Assembly: GCF_002165575.1 (NCBI RefSeq)
Contig: NZ_MXQF01000015.1
Location: 62,001-126,000 of the forward strand
Direction of reading: 5' to 3'
Length of the DNA stretch: 64,000 bases
Source of the DNA: Pseudoalteromonas sp. A601
GTDB taxonomy: Bacteria > Pseudomonadota > Gammaproteobacteria > Enterobacterales > Alteromonadaceae
Shown: piece after piece, positions 16,495 through 26,377 of the stretch
Position numbering within the stretch: position 1 is the stretch's first letter
How the letters are laid out: each line of letters begins with the position of its first letter
Program-made: the position numbers and the translations under genes
Notes under the pieces: generated by a model
Told to the model about the DNA's origin: nothing
The model's input: only the letters and a program-made list of their open reading frames with translations
The model's database searches: none

Positions 16495-17541
16495 ATGACT
16501 AATTGTTTATATTCTCATTGGCAACAGCCAAATAATGATTGGCTAGCGATCAATACGCTCGATATGCATACCGGTGGTGAGCCTCTTCGTATAATTATTG
16601 ATGGTTTTAGTAATTTGCAAGGCCAAACTATGCTCGAGAAACGAGCCGATTGTTTGGCAAGATTTGATCACTTACGCAAAGCGCTTATGTTTGAACCCCG
16701 AGGCCATGCTGATATGTACGGTGCAGTAATCACTGAGCCTGAACATAAAGATAGCCATTTTGGCGTACTGTTTTTACATAATGAAGGTTATAGCACCATG
16801 TGTGGCCATGCCATTATTGCGCTTGCTACAGCAGCAAAAGATTGCAGTATCAGCCACTTTATAGATGGGGTTAATGAGCTACGCATAGATACCCCCGCAG
16901 GGCTTATTAAGGCTTATATTACACTTAAAGATAAACAATTAACCAATGTGTGTTTTGATAACGTGGCAAGTTATGCTCCAAAGCTTGATATGCACATTGA
17001 GTTACCCATGTTTGGTGCAGTTAGTTGTGATATCGCATACGGCGGCGCTTATTACGCTTTTGTAGATGCTGACACTATTGATTTAAGTTTAGCGCCCAAT
17101 AACCATGAGCAAATTATTAGTTTAGGCAAAGCGATAAAGCAGAAAATTAACGGCCAATATCAGCCAACGCACCCTACAGATGACGCATTGAGCTTTTTAT
17201 ATGGGGTTATATTTTATTCTAATTCACAAACAAGTCATTCAAGTTTTAGCCGACATGTGTGTATTTTTGCCGAAGGCGAACTAGACCGCAGCCCTACGGG
17301 GACGGGCGTCAGTGCAAGAGCCGCATTAGAGTTTGCAAAAGGCAGGCTGGCAATCGGTCAGCGAATAAAAATAGAGAGTATTTTGGGCTCGGTATTCACT
17401 GTTGAGCTAAAAGCGCAATGTTTATTAGCTGATATTAATACGGTTGTGCCACGGGTTAGTGGCGAAGCGTTTGTAACTGGTAAACATACATTTTTAATTG
17501 ATCCAGATGATCCCCTAAAACAAGGATTTATTTTCAGATGA
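16495..17541 (+). CDS. trans-3-hydroxy-L-proline dehydratase-type proline racemase homologue
   Basis: This 348-residue protein is a second proline racemase-fold enzyme. The first catalytic residue, Cys103 (STMCGHAI), is present, but the second motif reads DRSPTGTGVSARA with Thr268 in place of Cys. Cys-to-Thr at this place is the known mark of trans-3-hydroxy-L-proline dehydratases, which make 1-pyrroline-2-carboxylate. LDMHTGGEPLRI near the N-terminus is also typical of that branch. The gene 18626 encodes a family that contains the reductase for this product, which supports the assignment. AAAGGTTACC precedes the ATG. The last four bases overlap the start of the X-Pro peptidase gene, indicating translational coupling. 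Confidence 0.87.
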   Translation: MTNCLYSHWQQPNNDWLAINTLDMHTGGEPLRIIIDGFSNLQGQTMLEKRADCLARFDHLRKALMFEPRGHADMYGAVITEPEHKDSHFGVLFLHNEGYSTMCGHAIIALATAAKDCSISHFIDGVNELRIDTPAGLIKAYITLKDKQLTNVCFDNVASYAPKLDMHIELPMFGAVSCDIAYGGAYYAFVDADTIDLSLAPNNHEQIISLGKAIKQKINGQYQPTHPTDDALSFLYGVIFYSNSQTSHSSFSRHVCIFAEGELDRSPTGTGVSARAALEFAKGRLAIGQRIKIESILGSVFTVELKAQCLLADINTVVPRVSGEAFVTGKHTFLIDPDDPLKQGFIFR

Positions 17542-18623
17542 ACAAGCAATTTATAGCTCGCCAACAATCGATGAAACAGGCTATGGCCGTTGAAGGCTTA
17601 TCAGCATTATTGGTACTAGGCCATGAAAATATTCGTTATTTAAGCGGTTTTAGCGGTAACGCCGCTTATGCGTTAATAACCGCAGAGCAGTTTGTACTGA
17701 TCACTGATTATCGTTACTTTGGCCGCGCGCAAGAGGAATGTACAGGCTTTGAAGTTATCTGCCGTGACCGAGACAATGAAACTTTAGGCCAATGTATAAG
17801 TCGTTTTTTAGCATCTAATAGTCAATTAGGTTTTGATTCTGCATTTATTAATGTAGCGCTTTGGCAGCAAGTAGCGAGTGAATTAACGAGCCATACACTC
17901 ACACCAGTTACTGGTATGGTAGAGCGTTTACGGATGGTTAAAAGTGACTGGGAAGTTGCGCAAATAAAAGCTGCTGCTGCCATTGCTGATGAAGCACTCA
18001 AGCAAACATTACCGTACTTTAAAGCGGGTGTGAGTGAACGAGATTTAGCGTTAGAGTTAGAGTTTAGAATGCAAAAGTTAGGCTCTGAGGGTATGTCGTT
18101 TGCAACGATTTTAATGTTCGCAGAGCGTACCTCGCTGCCGCACGGTAGCCCAAGTGAGTGCACGTTAAAAGAAGGCGATTTTATTACGCTTGATTTTGGC
18201 GCAGTTGTTAATGGCTACCGCTCAGACATGACACGCAGCTATGTGCTAGGGCAAGCATCAACAAAGCAAACGGCTATTTATAATAGCGTGGCGACAGCAC
18301 AACAAGCTGCGATTGATTTACTTAAGCCTGGTGTTCACTGCACCGACTTGCAAAATGCATCACAACATGTACTAGATGCTTCAGGTTTTGGGGATCATGC
18401 CGGACAGGGCTTGGGTCATGGGCTTGGACTATTTTTGCATGAGCAGCCGTTTATCAATAGCAACGTTAAGCATATATTAGAAGTTGGCAATGTGATCACC
18501 ATAGAGCCAGGCATTTATATCCCTGAATATGGCGGGGTGCGTTTAGAGGAGGACATTTTGATCACCAACACGGGTTATGAAATTTTAACTCACGCTCCTA
18601 AACCTTTTGAGCTGGAACTATAA
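17538..18623 (+). CDS. M24 X-Pro aminopeptidase/prolidase
   Basis: This 361-residue cytoplasmic enzyme has the creatinase N-terminal domain (VLGHENIRYLSGFSGNAAYA, about 28-47) and the pita-bread catalytic domain. The five metal ligands can be placed: Asp in LDFGAVVNGYRSDMTRSY (both Asp), His in GHGLGLFLHE, Glu in TIEPGIYIP and Glu in GVRLEEDIL. The family cuts X-Pro bonds and some members accept X-hydroxyproline. ATG overlaps the previous stop (ATGA), and the next gene begins two bases after its stop, so it is part of the same operon. Its role is likely to free imino acids from imported peptides. No signal peptide is seen. Confidence 0.9.
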   Translation: MNKQFIARQQSMKQAMAVEGLSALLVLGHENIRYLSGFSGNAAYALITAEQFVLITDYRYFGRAQEECTGFEVICRDRDNETLGQCISRFLASNSQLGFDSAFINVALWQQVASELTSHTLTPVTGMVERLRMVKSDWEVAQIKAAAAIADEALKQTLPYFKAGVSERDLALELEFRMQKLGSEGMSFATILMFAERTSLPHGSPSECTLKEGDFITLDFGAVVNGYRSDMTRSYVLGQASTKQTAIYNSVATAQQAAIDLLKPGVHCTDLQNASQHVLDASGFGDHAGQGLGHGLGLFLHEQPFINSNVKHILEVGNVITIEPGIYIPEYGGVRLEEDILITNTGYEILTHAPKPFELEL

Positions 18624-18625
18624 TT

Positions 18626-19570
18626 ATGCAGATTATTGAGAAATACGAAATTGATAATGTATTGAATTTTGATACATTGCTCACTGCGATGCGCCAAGGC
18701 TTTGCACAAGAATTTGGTATGCCCAAACGCAATGTCTACGAGCTTGATGAAAGTAACTTAAGCCATGATGCGTTTGCAGTCTTACCCGCGTGGAATGAGC
18801 ATGTGATTGGTGTAAAGGCGTTTACGTATTTTCCTAAAAACAGTCAAGTTGGGTATGAATCTTTGTATTCTAAAATAATGCTGTTTTCACGCGATCATGG
18901 TGAACCATTAGCTTTGGTAGATGGAACTCGTATTACATTATGGCGTACGGCAACAGTATCGGCATTAGCCAGTTATTATTTATCACGGGAAAATAGCCAG
19001 CATCTTGTATTTTTTGGCAGTGGAAACCTAGCTGAGTACATGATAAGAGCGCATCTAAGTGTGCGAAACTTTACTCGTGTTACACTAATTGCGCGCAATC
19101 AAGAAAAAGTAATGGCATTACAAAACCGTTTAAAGACAGCATTCGTTAATATTGATGTTGTAATAGGAAAAAGTGATGAACCAACTATCCACAGTGCTGA
19201 TGTAATTAGCTGTGCAACAGGCTCTGCGGCACCATTGTTTGACGGAAACTGGCTAAAGCCGGGTACCCATGTTGATTTAATCGGTAATCATCATAGTGAA
19301 GCAAGAGAATGTGATAGCAAAACAATTACTCGCAGCCGCGTGTATGTTGATAGTCGAGAAAATGTGTTAAGTGAAGCTGGAGAGCTACTGCTCCCGATTA
19401 AAGAAGGTGTTTTTAGTGAGCAAGATGTGTGCGCAGAGCTTGCGCAGTTAGCACAAGAAGACAGCTATGCACGCTTTAATGAAACTGATATAACTGTATT
19501 TAAATCAGTAGGTACAGCATTGAGTGATTTAATTGCAGCGAGTCATGTTTATCAATCATTACAAGGCTAG
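18626..19570 (+). CDS. ornithine cyclodeaminase/mu-crystallin family, probable 1-pyrroline-2-carboxylate reductase
   Basis: The 314-residue protein has the family N-terminal part (AMRQGFAQEF, VGVKAFTYFPKN, LVDGTRITLWRTATVSALASYYL) and a Rossmann domain beginning HLVFFGSGNLAEYMIRAHLSVRN at about residue 129, with the D-V-I-S-C-A-T-G strand near 190 and GTHVDLIGNHH near 213. Members include ornithine cyclodeaminase and reductases of 1-pyrroline-2-carboxylate. Next to a 3-hydroxyproline dehydratase the reductase role is most likely, giving L-proline with NAD(P)H. It starts two bases after the peptidase stop. Enzyme specificity cannot be read from sequence alone. Confidence 0.83.
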   Translation: MQIIEKYEIDNVLNFDTLLTAMRQGFAQEFGMPKRNVYELDESNLSHDAFAVLPAWNEHVIGVKAFTYFPKNSQVGYESLYSKIMLFSRDHGEPLALVDGTRITLWRTATVSALASYYLSRENSQHLVFFGSGNLAEYMIRAHLSVRNFTRVTLIARNQEKVMALQNRLKTAFVNIDVVIGKSDEPTIHSADVISCATGSAAPLFDGNWLKPGTHVDLIGNHHSEARECDSKTITRSRVYVDSRENVLSEAGELLLPIKEGVFSEQDVCAELAQLAQEDSYARFNETDITVFKSVGTALSDLIAASHVYQSLQG

Positions 19571-19576
19571 AACACC

Positions 19577-19975
19577 ATGAGCAGTGTACTTTTAACACTT
19601 GGCATTTGTTTTATAAGTGTTGGCTTTTTACCTTTAGCTCGGTGGTTAAAATGTAAAGTTAGTAAACATCATTGGCGAGTGTGTGAAATTGAAAATATTA
19701 CGACGGTCGTCAGTAATCGCATTACAGCGTTAGAGCTAGTCCAGCAGCAAACAATGTTAGTTAACTTTCGTTTTAATGGCCATTTACACAGCGTATTAGT
19801 AGGGCATGATGACACGTTATTTTCGCGTTTTAAGCAAGGTAAAGTATGTACTCTTTTGGTTGATGTAGATAACCCCACGTATGTTTACAACAATGCCCAG
19901 CTTTGGCATAACTTTGCTTTGGTGTGGTTATTGGCTGGGCTAAGTTTATTAATTGGTAGCTTCCACTTTAGCTAA
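19577..19975 (+). CDS. small DUF3592-like membrane protein
   Basis: This 132-residue protein has a hydrophobic N-terminal segment (SVLLTLGICFISVGFLPLA) and a C-terminal one (FALVWLLAGLSLLIGSF), with a beta-rich central part containing FRFNGHLHSVLVG and GKVCTLLVDVDNPTYVY. The pattern of a conversion-to-volts-like loop between two helices resembles DUF3592 proteins. It starts six bases after the reductase gene and so closes the operon. Its role is unknown; its presence in a catabolic operon is curious. Confidence 0.65.
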   Translation: MSSVLLTLGICFISVGFLPLARWLKCKVSKHHWRVCEIENITTVVSNRITALELVQQQTMLVNFRFNGHLHSVLVGHDDTLFSRFKQGKVCTLLVDVDNPTYVYNNAQLWHNFALVWLLAGLSLLIGSFHFS

Positions 19976-20021
19976 AATGATTAAGAAGCGAGGTTGTGAT
20001 GGCTTCGGATTATTTACACAA

Positions 20022-20639
20022 TCAAACTCGCTGCTTTTTGGCATAAGGTAAACGTGTAATCGAGTGTGTTGTGTGATAACTGTCTAAGCCACTTACTGCC
20101 ACAGTGTTGAGAGCCTCAATGTTGATATAGCCATCATCGCTAATAACATTCCCGTCTACATGTAAATCTATTATTTCGCCTATCACAAGCTCGGTGCCGT
20201 TTATTTTAAGGTGTTGATGCTCTACAAGCCTTACGGCATATTTTAAACGACTCAGTGAAACAAACGGGGCATTAAAGTCATTTAAATATTCAGGGCTTAA
20301 ACCAGTTGCATCAAACTCTGACTCATCTCTATCATAGCGAGCCGAAGTTTGGTGGGCTTGACTGTAAATATCACTATTAACTTGATTAATGGTATAATAG
20401 CCAGTTTCTTTAATGTTTTCAAATGTGTGGCGTGGTACGCTGTGGGGCCGAATGATCATACCAACGAGAGGGGGGTGTGCGCCTAAGTGAAATACCGAGC
20501 TAACAATGGCTAAGTTTGTTTGCCCATTTTTACTCTGGGTGCCAATTAAATTGGCGCTTTTGAACCCAGACAGTGAATTAATTAAATGAGCGCGATAACG
20601 TGAATCAAGCTGCTCGAGTGCCTTTTTATCTAACTGCAT
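20022..20639 (-). CDS. flavin reductase-like (FMN-binding split barrel) protein
   Basis: The 205-residue protein reads SGFKSANLIGTQSKNGQTNL, AIVSSVFHLGAHPPLVGMI and HTFENIKETGYYTINQV, which are conserved elements of the flavin reductase-like/FMN-binding split barrel family. Members bind FMN and reduce flavins or other acceptors. It ends 46 bases from the convergent end of the hydroxyproline operon and starts 48 bases after the SDR gene on the same strand, so it may be the last gene of a three-gene unit with the SDR and DCC proteins. The electron acceptor is unknown. Confidence 0.78.
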   Translation of the reverse strand: MQLDKKALEQLDSRYRAHLINSLSGFKSANLIGTQSKNGQTNLAIVSSVFHLGAHPPLVGMIIRPHSVPRHTFENIKETGYYTINQVNSDIYSQAHQTSARYDRDESEFDATGLSPEYLNDFNAPFVSLSRLKYAVRLVEHQHLKINGTELVIGEIIDLHVDGNVISDDGYINIEALNTVAVSGLDSYHTTHSITRLPYAKKQRV

Positions 20640-20686
20640 TGTGAATCCTTTTTGAGGGCGTAAAATTCAGAAAAGTAGTAAAAGTA

Positions 20687-21421
20687 TTACCAAGGGATTT
20701 TGTTCCCTTGATAGTCAATGTAGGCGCAATTTCCTATTTCTGTTAACTCATTTGGCCGTTGTAAAAGTGAATAAAGTGAGCGTGCTACATACTGTGGGCT
20801 AAATAATTTGCCTTGCGGAACATTTTTTTGAAATGGCTTTGATAAAAAGGTATCCGTGGTTCCTGGATGAAACAACACTAACCGTGTTTGCTTAGCCCGA
20901 CGACTGAGCTCAATGGCTGCGCTTTGAAATAGCATATTAAGCGCGGATTTTGACGCTCTGTAGCTGTACCAACCTCCTAGTTTATTGTCACTTATACTGC
21001 CAACGCGAGCGCTTAGGCAGGTTATGGTGCAGGGCGTTTTGTGATCTAATAATGGGGCAATCGCCTGCAAACATAGAATAGGCGTTAACGCATTTGTGTT
21101 TAATAAGGTACTAAAATATTGTTCGTCAATATCTTCAAGCTTTTTCTCAGGCATGGCCTCTTCAAAGTGTAATTGCCCATTGAATATAATAACCTGATGA
21201 GGCTTTACGTTGTGCTTTTTAAGATGGTCCGTTAATTCATTCAGGCTTGCTTTTGAGTAGTCGCAAATGAACGACTGAATGTCGAGGCGATTATCGCTTA
21301 GATTAGTTGCATGCCTACTTACGCAAATAACGCTTGCACGGGAGTCATGATCCGCAATCGTGGCTAAGTAAGCACTTGCAATGGCACTGTTTGCGCCAAA
21401 TAGAACATACACTTTCGCCAT
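20687..21421 (-). CDS. short-chain dehydrogenase/reductase
   Basis: From the ATG at 21421 the protein has 244 residues. It shows a cofactor loop YVLFGANSAIASAYLA (a G-x(3)-A-x-A variant of the glycine-rich motif), a central NAG-equivalent (FNGQLHFEEA) and the catalytic Ser-Tyr-Lys (SARVGSI; YSYRASKSALNM). The longer form from 21448 lies inside the DCC gene. Start and DCC stop overlap as TAATG, which implies coupled translation. The substrate is unknown. Confidence 0.82.
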   Translation of the reverse strand: MAKVYVLFGANSAIASAYLATIADHDSRASVICVSRHATNLSDNRLDIQSFICDYSKASLNELTDHLKKHNVKPHQVIIFNGQLHFEEAMPEKKLEDIDEQYFSTLLNTNALTPILCLQAIAPLLDHKTPCTITCLSARVGSISDNKLGGWYSYRASKSALNMLFQSAAIELSRRAKQTRLVLFHPGTTDTFLSKPFQKNVPQGKLFSPQYVARSLYSLLQRPNELTEIGNCAYIDYQGNKIPW

Positions 21422-21786
21422 TATTTTATCCCGCATCGGGTAGTGCAAAATAAGGTCGTGACTTGTTTACGATACTTGGCAAATAGCCAATAACCTACAT
21501 CTGCACAAAAACGAATGATAGGTAATTGCAGCAGTTTTAACCATGTGTGGCGACCAACGGATTGCCAAGCAGCAAAGGTTACATCAAGGCCGTACAGCAT
21601 TTCACCATTATCTCGTTGGCCGTGTAAAAAAGCCATGGCGTCTTTACGTTTAATATAGCTGTAACGGCTTTCGAAGTCGTCTTTGTTAATGTCTTCAAGT
21701 TTAATTTTGTTATGTACATCAGCGCGCTTTAATGAGCGCATTTCTTTTGCGCAAAGTGGGCAGTTGCCATCGTAAAATATAATCAT
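21421..21786 (-). CDS. DCC1-like thiol-disulfide oxidoreductase family protein (DUF393)
   Basis: This 121-residue protein opens with IIFYDGNCPLCAKEMRSLKR, carrying the D-x(3)-C-x-x-C motif (Cys near 9 and 12) that defines the DCC family. Further conserved points are the acidic DINKD after the second strand and the GLDVTFAAWQSVGRH segment. The fold is thioredoxin-like; function is mostly unestablished. It is the first gene of the DCC-SDR-flavin reductase unit. Confidence 0.82.
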   Translation of the reverse strand: MIIFYDGNCPLCAKEMRSLKRADVHNKIKLEDINKDDFESRYSYIKRKDAMAFLHGQRDNGEMLYGLDVTFAAWQSVGRHTWLKLLQLPIIRFCADVGYWLFAKYRKQVTTLFCTTRCGIK

Positions 21787-22005
21787 AACGAGTCATTGTT
21801 TATTAGGTATATTATTACTTGTTACGAAATAGAATATGCTTTGGATCTATTAAATTGGGTTTATGAATGATATTAATAGAGGTTAAGAACAAAAAAGGTA
21901 AGCGCGTGTTGGCTTTTGTTTCTACTCTCACTCCACGCTTTAAAGTCATGCACCGCTTATTACTCATACCCTTTGGGTATAACCATCAACAATGGAGTAT
22001 TTGGA

Positions 22006-24651
22006 ATGAGTGAACAATATGCCGCCTTGCGTGGGAACGTCAATTTATTAGGCCAGTTATTAGGCCAAACAATAAAAGATACCCAAGGACAAGCGATTTT
22101 AGATAAAGTAGAAGAAATTCGCGCTTTAGCAAAATCATCACGCACAGGTAACGAGCAAGACCGTCATGCCCTAATTGATGTTCTGCACGCATTAACTGAC
22201 GAAGAGTTATTGCCAGTGGCTCGCGCTTTTAACCATTTTTTAAATTTAGCCAATGTAGCAGAACAATTTCATACTATTTCTCGTTTTAACGATGTTGGCT
22301 TTTGTCAATTAAGCCCTCTTACACAAACGTTAAAAGCATTATCTAGCCAAGCAAATCAGGGAAAATTAAATCCTAATGAAATTGCTGACAGCTTGTCGAA
22401 ATTACATATCAATTTAGTTTTAACCGCACACCCGACAGAAGTAACACGTCGTACGATTATTAATAAACATGTTGAATTAAGTGACTGTCTAGCGGCGCTT
22501 GAGCGTACAGATAACTTAGAATATGAGCGCGAAAATATTCTTAATCGTATTGCTCAATTAATAAGTCAAGCTTGGCATACGGATGATATTCGCCGCTCTC
22601 GCCCAACCCCAATTGATGAAGCTAAATGGGGTTTTGCGGTTATTGAAAACAGCCTTTGGCATGCTGTGCCGCGCTTTTTAAGAGACTTTAGTAAAGAAGT
22701 AAAAGAGCAGTTAGATCTTGAGCTACCAAACGATTATAGCCCTATTGAGTTTACATCGTGGATGGGGGGGGATCGTGATGGTAACCCATTTGTGACTTCC
22801 CAGGTCACGCAACAAGTGCTGGATCATGGCCGTTGGATGGCACTTGATTTGTATAGCCGTGATATCGACACTTTAAGTACTGAGCTGTCAATGTCACAAG
22901 CGAGCGACGAGCTCGTTGAATTAGCAGGGCAAGATTTTGAACCTTACCGCGCAGTGTTAAAAGTATTAAAAGCACAAGTGAGTGAAACGGTTGCTCACTT
23001 AGGCGCTAAAATTATGAATAAGCGCACCGAAGCGCAAGATATCGTTACCGATATTAGTCAATTAAAACAGCCGCTAGAGGCATGTTATCGCTCACTATTG
23101 AAAGCCAATATGAGTGTGGTAGCAAATGGTTTATTACTAGATGTTCTGCGTCGTATCAATAGTTTTGGTATTCGTTTAGCTAAGCTTGACGTGCGCCAAG
23201 ATTCATCACGCCACGGTGATGTATTTTCTGAGTTAACCCGTTATTTAGGGTTAGGGGATTACAACCAGTGGGAAGAAGAAGATAAACAAGCATTTTTACT
23301 GGCAGAGCTTAATTCTCGCCGGCCATTGATACCTAAACATTGGCAACCAAGTAATGACGTGCAAGAAGTACTCGACACCTTTGATGTCATCGCAAAGCAA
23401 GATGAATCGACCTTCGGTTTATACATTATCTCAATGGCACGTACAGCCTCAGATGTGTTAGCAGTGCAGTTATTGTTAAAAGAAAGTGGTTGTAGCTTTA
23501 GGCTCCCTGTCGCGCCATTATTTGAAACTCTTGATGATTTAAACGCTGGCCACAGTGTTATAACGCAATTGCTTGATAATACTTGGTATCGTGGTCAAGC
23601 TGAGGGCGTACAAAACGTAATGATCGGTTATTCTGATTCAGCCAAAGACGCAGGCATGATGGCTGCTGGTTGGGCGCAATATGAAGCAATGGATAAACTA
23701 GTACAGCTTGCCCAAGAGCGTGGTATTGAGCTTGTATTATTCCATGGCCGTGGTGGTACCGTTGGCCGTGGTGGCGCACCTGCTGCACAAGCTCTGCGTT
23801 CACAGCCTCCGGGTTCATTAAAAGGTGGTTTACGGGTAACAGAGCAAGGCGAGATGATCCGCTTTAAGTTTGGCTTACCAAATGTTGCATTAGAAAGCTT
23901 AAATATTTACGCCGGAGCCGTGCTTGAAAGTAACTTATTACCACCACCAGAGCCAAAAGAGCAATGGCGTGATGTGATGGCGTTGATCAGTGAAAAGTCA
24001 TGCGAGCATTATCGTAATGTAGTGCGTTTTGATGAAAACTTTGTGCCGTACTTTAGAATGGCAACGCCAGAGCAAGAGTTGGGTAAATTGCCATTGGGCT
24101 CGCGCCCTGCGAAGCGTAATCCACATGGCGGCGTTGAAAGTCTGCGTGCTATTCCATGGATTTTTGCCTGGAGTCAAAACCGTTTAATGTTACCTGCGTG
24201 GTTGGGGGCGTTAACAGGCTTACAAGCCGCAGTTGAACAATACGGCGTTGAAACTTTAAACGAAATGAGTCAGCAGTGGCCGTTCTTTAGAGCGCGTTTA
24301 GAAATGCTCGAAATGGTATTCAGTAAGGCCGATTGCTGGCTAAGTGCTCACTATGATGATGCGCTTGTTGAACCGCAATATAAGCCACTAGGTGAAGAGT
24401 TACGTAAAGAGCTTAAACAAGCGATTGCATTAGTGCAGTCACTGAGCCCGCAGCAAAGCTTGTTGGCTGATCAGCCTTGGATCAAAGAGTCAATTGGCTT
24501 ACGTAATCCGTATACCGATCCGTTAAATGTACTACAAGTAGAACTGCTTAAACGCTCTCGTGAAGCGCAAGAAGGTGCATCAGGTGATATTGATAATGCA
24601 TTAATGATCACCATGACAGGTATTGCAGCAGGTATGCGCAATACAGGTTAA
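22006..24651 (+). CDS. ppc: phosphoenolpyruvate carboxylase
   Basis: The enzyme is 881 residues from the ATG at 22006, close to the bacterial norm of about 880; the frame is open 30 codons upstream but that part has no homology and GGAGTATTTGGA serves the chosen start. Catalytic His142 lies in [12 protein letters not shown], and the other signatures are [27 protein letters not shown] and [15 protein letters not shown], with the C-terminal MRNTG end. It converts PEP and bicarbonate to oxaloacetate to replenish the citric acid cycle. Complete and ordinary. Confidence 0.97.
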   Translation: MSEQYAALRGNVNLLGQLLGQTIKDTQGQAILDKVEEIRALAKSSRTGNEQDRHALIDVLHALTDEELLPVARAFNHFLNLANVAEQFHTISRFNDVGFCQLSPLTQTLKALSSQANQGKLNPNEIADSLSKLHINLVLTAHPTEVTRRTIINKHVELSDCLAALERTDNLEYERENILNRIAQLISQAWHTDDIRRSRPTPIDEAKWGFAVIENSLWHAVPRFLRDFSKEVKEQLDLELPNDYSPIEFTSWMGGDRDGNPFVTSQVTQQVLDHGRWMALDLYSRDIDTLSTELSMSQASDELVELAGQDFEPYRAVLKVLKAQVSETVAHLGAKIMNKRTEAQDIVTDISQLKQPLEACYRSLLKANMSVVANGLLLDVLRRINSFGIRLAKLDVRQDSSRHGDVFSELTRYLGLGDYNQWEEEDKQAFLLAELNSRRPLIPKHWQPSNDVQEVLDTFDVIAKQDESTFGLYIISMARTASDVLAVQLLLKESGCSFRLPVAPLFETLDDLNAGHSVITQLLDNTWYRGQAEGVQNVMIGYSDSAKDAGMMAAGWAQYEAMDKLVQLAQERGIELVLFHGRGGTVGRGGAPAAQALRSQPPGSLKGGLRVTEQGEMIRFKFGLPNVALESLNIYAGAVLESNLLPPPEPKEQWRDVMALISEKSCEHYRNVVRFDENFVPYFRMATPEQELGKLPLGSRPAKRNPHGGVESLRAIPWIFAWSQNRLMLPAWLGALTGLQAAVEQYGVETLNEMSQQWPFFRARLEMLEMVFSKADCWLSAHYDDALVEPQYKPLGEELRKELKQAIALVQSLSPQQSLLADQPWIKESIGLRNPYTDPLNVLQVELLKRSREAQEGASGDIDNALMITMTGIAAGMRNTG

Positions 24652-25020
24652 TGGCTATGATGTATGGCTTCATTGTGCTCTTTTGCAGCTTTGGGGCCAT
24701 CAATAGGTAATGTCAGTACACAGTGTGCGCCGTGTTCACAAGGCTCGGCGCATATATTGCCAAAAAGGGAGTATTTAACTGCATTAAACACCACATTTTA
24801 CCCCAGTCCTAAGTGATTTATGTTTTTATATGGTCACGATTACAAATAAAAGCGCAAAGAACTAAGCTCAGAAAATTCCGTTTTCGCTCAATAAATATAG
24901 TACTTTTATCTGGAAATTACTCATGGTCTGACCTGTTTGGATGGTATTTCTTGACTCGCTCCAATAAAAAATTACAATACCCCGCTTTTTGGCACTTCAT
25001 CAATTAACCGAGTCTATTGT
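24652..25020. other. 369-base intergenic region, nothing recognised
   Basis: The stretch follows ppc and precedes the small gene at 25021. A 64-codon frame inside it has no binding site or motif. I see no clear terminator or RNA gene. Confidence 0.4.
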
Positions 25021-25398
25021 ATGTCTAATGTTTCAACTTGCATCACATTTGATGCATCCACATCATTAATAATGATGACATTAAAAGGGACTGCAAGTGC
25101 ACAGGATGTGATTAATTTTTATCAGATTGCCCAGCAGTATGGCGAAATGTATAGCAGCAACAAGCTACTGGTCGACGTGTCTGAGCTCAGTCACGATTTT
25201 CCAGCCAGCGAGCTTTTAAGTATTATGCCGACTATATCGGGTTGGCTAAAAGACTACCTGATTGCCAGAATAGTCAGTTTTGATGGTTTTATGCACGACT
25301 TGTTTCTGCAAAAAGCCAAGCGGTTTAATATAGCAGCAGAAAACTTTGAGTGTTTTGCTACTGCGAAAAGTTGGTTGGAAAATCAATCTGGTAATTAG
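25021..25398 (+). CDS. hypothetical STAS/SpoIIAA-sized protein
   Basis: The 125-residue protein alternates strands and helices: ISFDAS-like start, LIMMTLKGTASAQDVINFYQ, then NKLLVDVSELSHDFPASELL and AKRFNIAAENFECFATAKSW. This order, with one conserved strand ending in VDVSEL, resembles SpoIIAA/STAS-like folds, which mediate protein contacts. The similarity is by pattern only. No operon partner is obvious; cdd starts 49 bases later on the same strand. Confidence 0.5.
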   Translation: MSNVSTCITFDASTSLIMMTLKGTASAQDVINFYQIAQQYGEMYSSNKLLVDVSELSHDFPASELLSIMPTISGWLKDYLIARIVSFDGFMHDLFLQKAKRFNIAAENFECFATAKSWLENQSGN

Positions 25399-25447
25399 TC
25401 GCTGAACATTTTACACTGTGTAGCCATTAAATAAGTAAAATTTGTTT

Positions 25448-26377
25448 ATGACTTCATCAACATCTTCTTCGCCTATCAATTCAATAACAGGGCACACTTT
25501 CGAATTTGCTGAACCTGCGCGTAATGCATTGTTCAATCAAGTTAAATCGCAACAGGGTCGATTAAATACAGCTGATATTAATGCACTTTGCACTGAGCAC
25601 TCACTCACTCAAGCACAATTACTCAGGGCTTGTTTACCTATTGCCTCTTTATTTGCTGTGGCGCCTATATCTCAGTTTTTAGTGGGGGCAATCGTGGTAG
25701 GCTTAGATGCACAGCAACAGCCTAGTTTTTATTTTGGTGCTAATGTTGAATTTGCTCATCAGCCGCTGAGTTTAGTGGTTCACGCTGAGCAATCAGCAAT
25801 AAATAATGCTTGGCTCAATGGTGCTAAGTCTGTTGTTAAAATAGCGATTAGTGATGCACCTTGTGGTTATTGCCGCCAATTTATGAATGAGTTGGCAGAT
25901 GCGGAAACTTTCGATATTTTATTGCCAACTCAACAATTTAAACTCACCGAATTGTTGCCTGCTGCGTTTGGACCTAAGGATTTGGGTAATAAATATAGTT
26001 TGTTTAATCCGGATCCACAATCTGCTCATGTGGATACAAACTCTGAGGTTTGTCCTGTGCTTATTGAGCAGGCAAAGCAAGCTTATGTTCCTTACACGCA
26101 AAACTTTAGTGCGGTAAAAATAACCACATTTAACCATGGCAATTTTTATGGACGTTATGCTGAAAATGCAGCCTATAGTCCAAGTCTTGCCCCATTACAA
26201 AGTGCAGTTAGTCAGCTTTATTTGGCAGGTTTAAGTTTGGATAATAAGACGGTTGAAAAAGTAGAATTATTACAATCTGAAGGTGCAGAAAATCAACTGC
26301 AAGTGAGTGAAGCTGTGCTGGCAAGTTACGATAACTTACCAGCTTTACAAAGCTATAGTTTAAGCTTTACTCAGTAG
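25448..26377 (+). CDS. cdd: cytidine deaminase
   Basis: This 309-residue protein is the long, two-domain gammaproteobacterial form. Zinc and catalytic residues are His112 and Glu114 in VHAEQSAIN and Cys139/Cys142 in PCGYCRQF. The C-terminal half is the degenerate second deaminase domain. It deaminates cytidine and deoxycytidine to uridine forms. The ATG at 25448 was chosen over an upstream TTG. Its last 18 bases overlap the convergent 3' end of udp, the next enzyme of the pathway. Confidence 0.94.
   Translation: MTSSTSSSPINSITGHTFEFAEPARNALFNQVKSQQGRLNTADINALCTEHSLTQAQLLRACLPIASLFAVAPISQFLVGAIVVGLDAQQQPSFYFGANVEFAHQPLSLVVHAEQSAINNAWLNGAKSVVKIAISDAPCGYCRQFMNELADAETFDILLPTQQFKLTELLPAAFGPKDLGNKYSLFNPDPQSAHVDTNSEVCPVLIEQAKQAYVPYTQNFSAVKITTFNHGNFYGRYAENAAYSPSLAPLQSAVSQLYLAGLSLDNKTVEKVELLQSEGAENQLQVSEAVLASYDNLPALQSYSLSFTQ

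Noticed and set aside
16495-17541. Calling the second racemase-family gene a duplicate epimerase.
   Set aside because: Thr268 replaces the second catalytic Cys, which marks the dehydratase branch.
24813-25007. A 64-codon frame after ppc.
   Set aside because: AT-rich chance frame without binding site or homology pattern.
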